NCBI GenBank assembly: GCA_026392265.1
Contig: JAPLCL010000303.1
Location: forward strand, 1-13,596
Direction: 5' to 3'
DNA from: Actinomycetota bacterium
GTDB taxonomy: Bacteria; Actinomycetota; Thermoleophilia; UBA2241
Length of the DNA stretch: 13,596 bases
Shown: in pieces, positions 13,075-13,596 of the stretch
How positions within the stretch are numbered: the stretch's first letter is position 1
Layout: each line of letters starts with the position of its first letter
Translations under genes and position numbers: made by a program
The notes under the pieces: model-generated
The model's database searches: none
What the model saw: only the letters and a program-made list of their open reading frames with translations
Told to the model about the DNA's origin: nothing

Positions 13075-13596
13075 GAGGCGGCGCGCCGCGCGATGAGGGC
13101 CGCCGTTGCGCCGGCGCCGATGCCATTGTCGATGTTGACGACCACGAGGCCCGGGCTGCAGCTTTGGAGCATACCGAGCAAGGCGGCCTCCCCGCGACCA
13201 CCGAGACCGTAGCCGGTGGAGGTCGGCAAGCCGATGACCGGCACCTCGACGAGACCGGCGACCACGGAGGGCAGAGCCCCCTCCATGCCGGCGGCGACCA
13301 CGATGGCCGCCACACCGGCGGCGCGTATCTCCTCGAGAGGCGCAGCCAGACGATGCAGACCCGCCACGCCCACGTCGAAAGCGCTCACCACAGCGACACC
13401 CATGGCGCGACACATGGCGACCGCCTCGCCGGCGACGCCGAGGTCGCTCGTGCCCGCGGCGAGGACGCCGACGGCGCCGCGCTCCGGCACGGGCGCCGCG
13501 CCCGCGCGGCGGACCACGACCACGCGGCTGCGCTCGTCGTGGTCCACTGCCCCGGGCACGGCGCCGGCGAGCGCCGCGGCCTGCTCGGCGCTGACG
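13071..13596 (-). CDS. larB: LarB, nickel-pincer cofactor biosynthesis carboxylase (5' end beyond window)
   Basis: The C-terminal 174 residues are visible; the frame is open to the window edge (SAEQAAALAGAVPGAVDHDERSR precedes the first in-window GTG, 13559), so the start lies outside. The PurE-like core is well conserved: VLAAGTSDLGVAGEA, DVGVAGLHRL, VVAAGMEGALPSVVAGLVEVPVIG, PTSTGYGLGGRGEAALLGMLQSC and VVNIDNGIGAGATAA. LarB carboxylates and hydrolyses nicotinic acid adenine dinucleotide to make pyridinium-3,5-biscarboxylate mononucleotide. LarE and LarC then turn this into the nickel pincer of lactate racemase and related LarA enzymes. LarC, LarE and LarA are not in this window and may lie to the right. 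Its last bases overlap the RsbRD-like gene. Confidence 0.93.
   Translation of the reverse strand, partial: VSAEQAAALAGAVPGAVDHDERSRVVVVRRAGAAPVPERGAVGVLAAGTSDLGVAGEAVAMCRAMGVAVVSAFDVGVAGLHRLAAPLEEIRAAGVAAIVVAAGMEGALPSVVAGLVEVPVIGLPTSTGYGLGGRGEAALLGMLQSCSPGLVVVNIDNGIGAGATAALIARRAAS

Noticed and set aside
12646..13413. A 255-residue version of the RsbRD-like protein starting at 13413
   Set aside because: The extra N-terminal part is Arg/Gly/Ser-rich and overlaps the highly conserved larB frame. The GTG at 13074 with a 4 nt overlap is the natural start.

Overview
The window is dense, GC-rich bacterial chromosome. Nearly every base lies in a gene, starts are often GTG or TTG, and the gene content is generic chromosomal. 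I see no rRNA, tRNA, CRISPR array, insertion sequence or phage gene. The GC-rich codon use, the SpoIIE-type phosphatase, the RsbRD-like domain and the double-PAS LuxR regulator would suit a deep-branching Actinomycetota (Thermoleophilia- or Coriobacteriia-like). This is an inference from style and content, not a demonstrated placement.

Layout: (1) 1-1429, plus strand: the 3' part of an unusual PLP-dependent fold-III decarboxylase, then a small single-pass membrane protein. (2) 1445-4328, minus strand: an EutQ-like cupin and a 12-helix APC permease, transcribed in that order as a tight pair, then, past a strong hairpin, a membrane-anchored molybdopterin oxidoreductase of the MsrP/sulfite oxidase family. 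(3) 4329-4530: a divergent control region with several inverted repeats. (4) 4531-5850, plus strand: a double-PAS LuxR-type regulator. (5) 5888-8925, minus strand: a three-gene nucleotide-sugar operon (WbpA-like dehydrogenase, WlbA-like oxidoreductase, WlbB/WbpD-like acetyltransferase). (6) 8926-9102: a second divergent control region. (7) 9103-11438, plus strand: an unknown two-helix membrane protein coupled to a GAF-SpoIIE phosphatase, then a TadE/G-like membrane-anchored protein. (8) 11494-13596, minus strand: a 5'-truncated larB (nickel-pincer cofactor synthesis), an RsbRD-N-like protein overlapping it by 4 nt, and ddl.

Working hypotheses: the cupin-permease pair and the divergent PAS-LuxR protein look like a sensor-controlled uptake module for an amine, amino acid or related organic cation. 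The sugar operon should supply a UDP-2,3-diacetamido-type uronic acid for a surface glycan, but its 3-aminotransferase is not in the window. The phosphatase and the RsbRD-like protein are both typical of partner-switching signalling, although no anti-sigma kinase or STAS antagonist is present. I found no unmistakably new system. The most promising leads are the decarboxylase with replaced active-site motifs, the cupin/permease/regulator module with its dyads, and the larB-RsbRD overlap.
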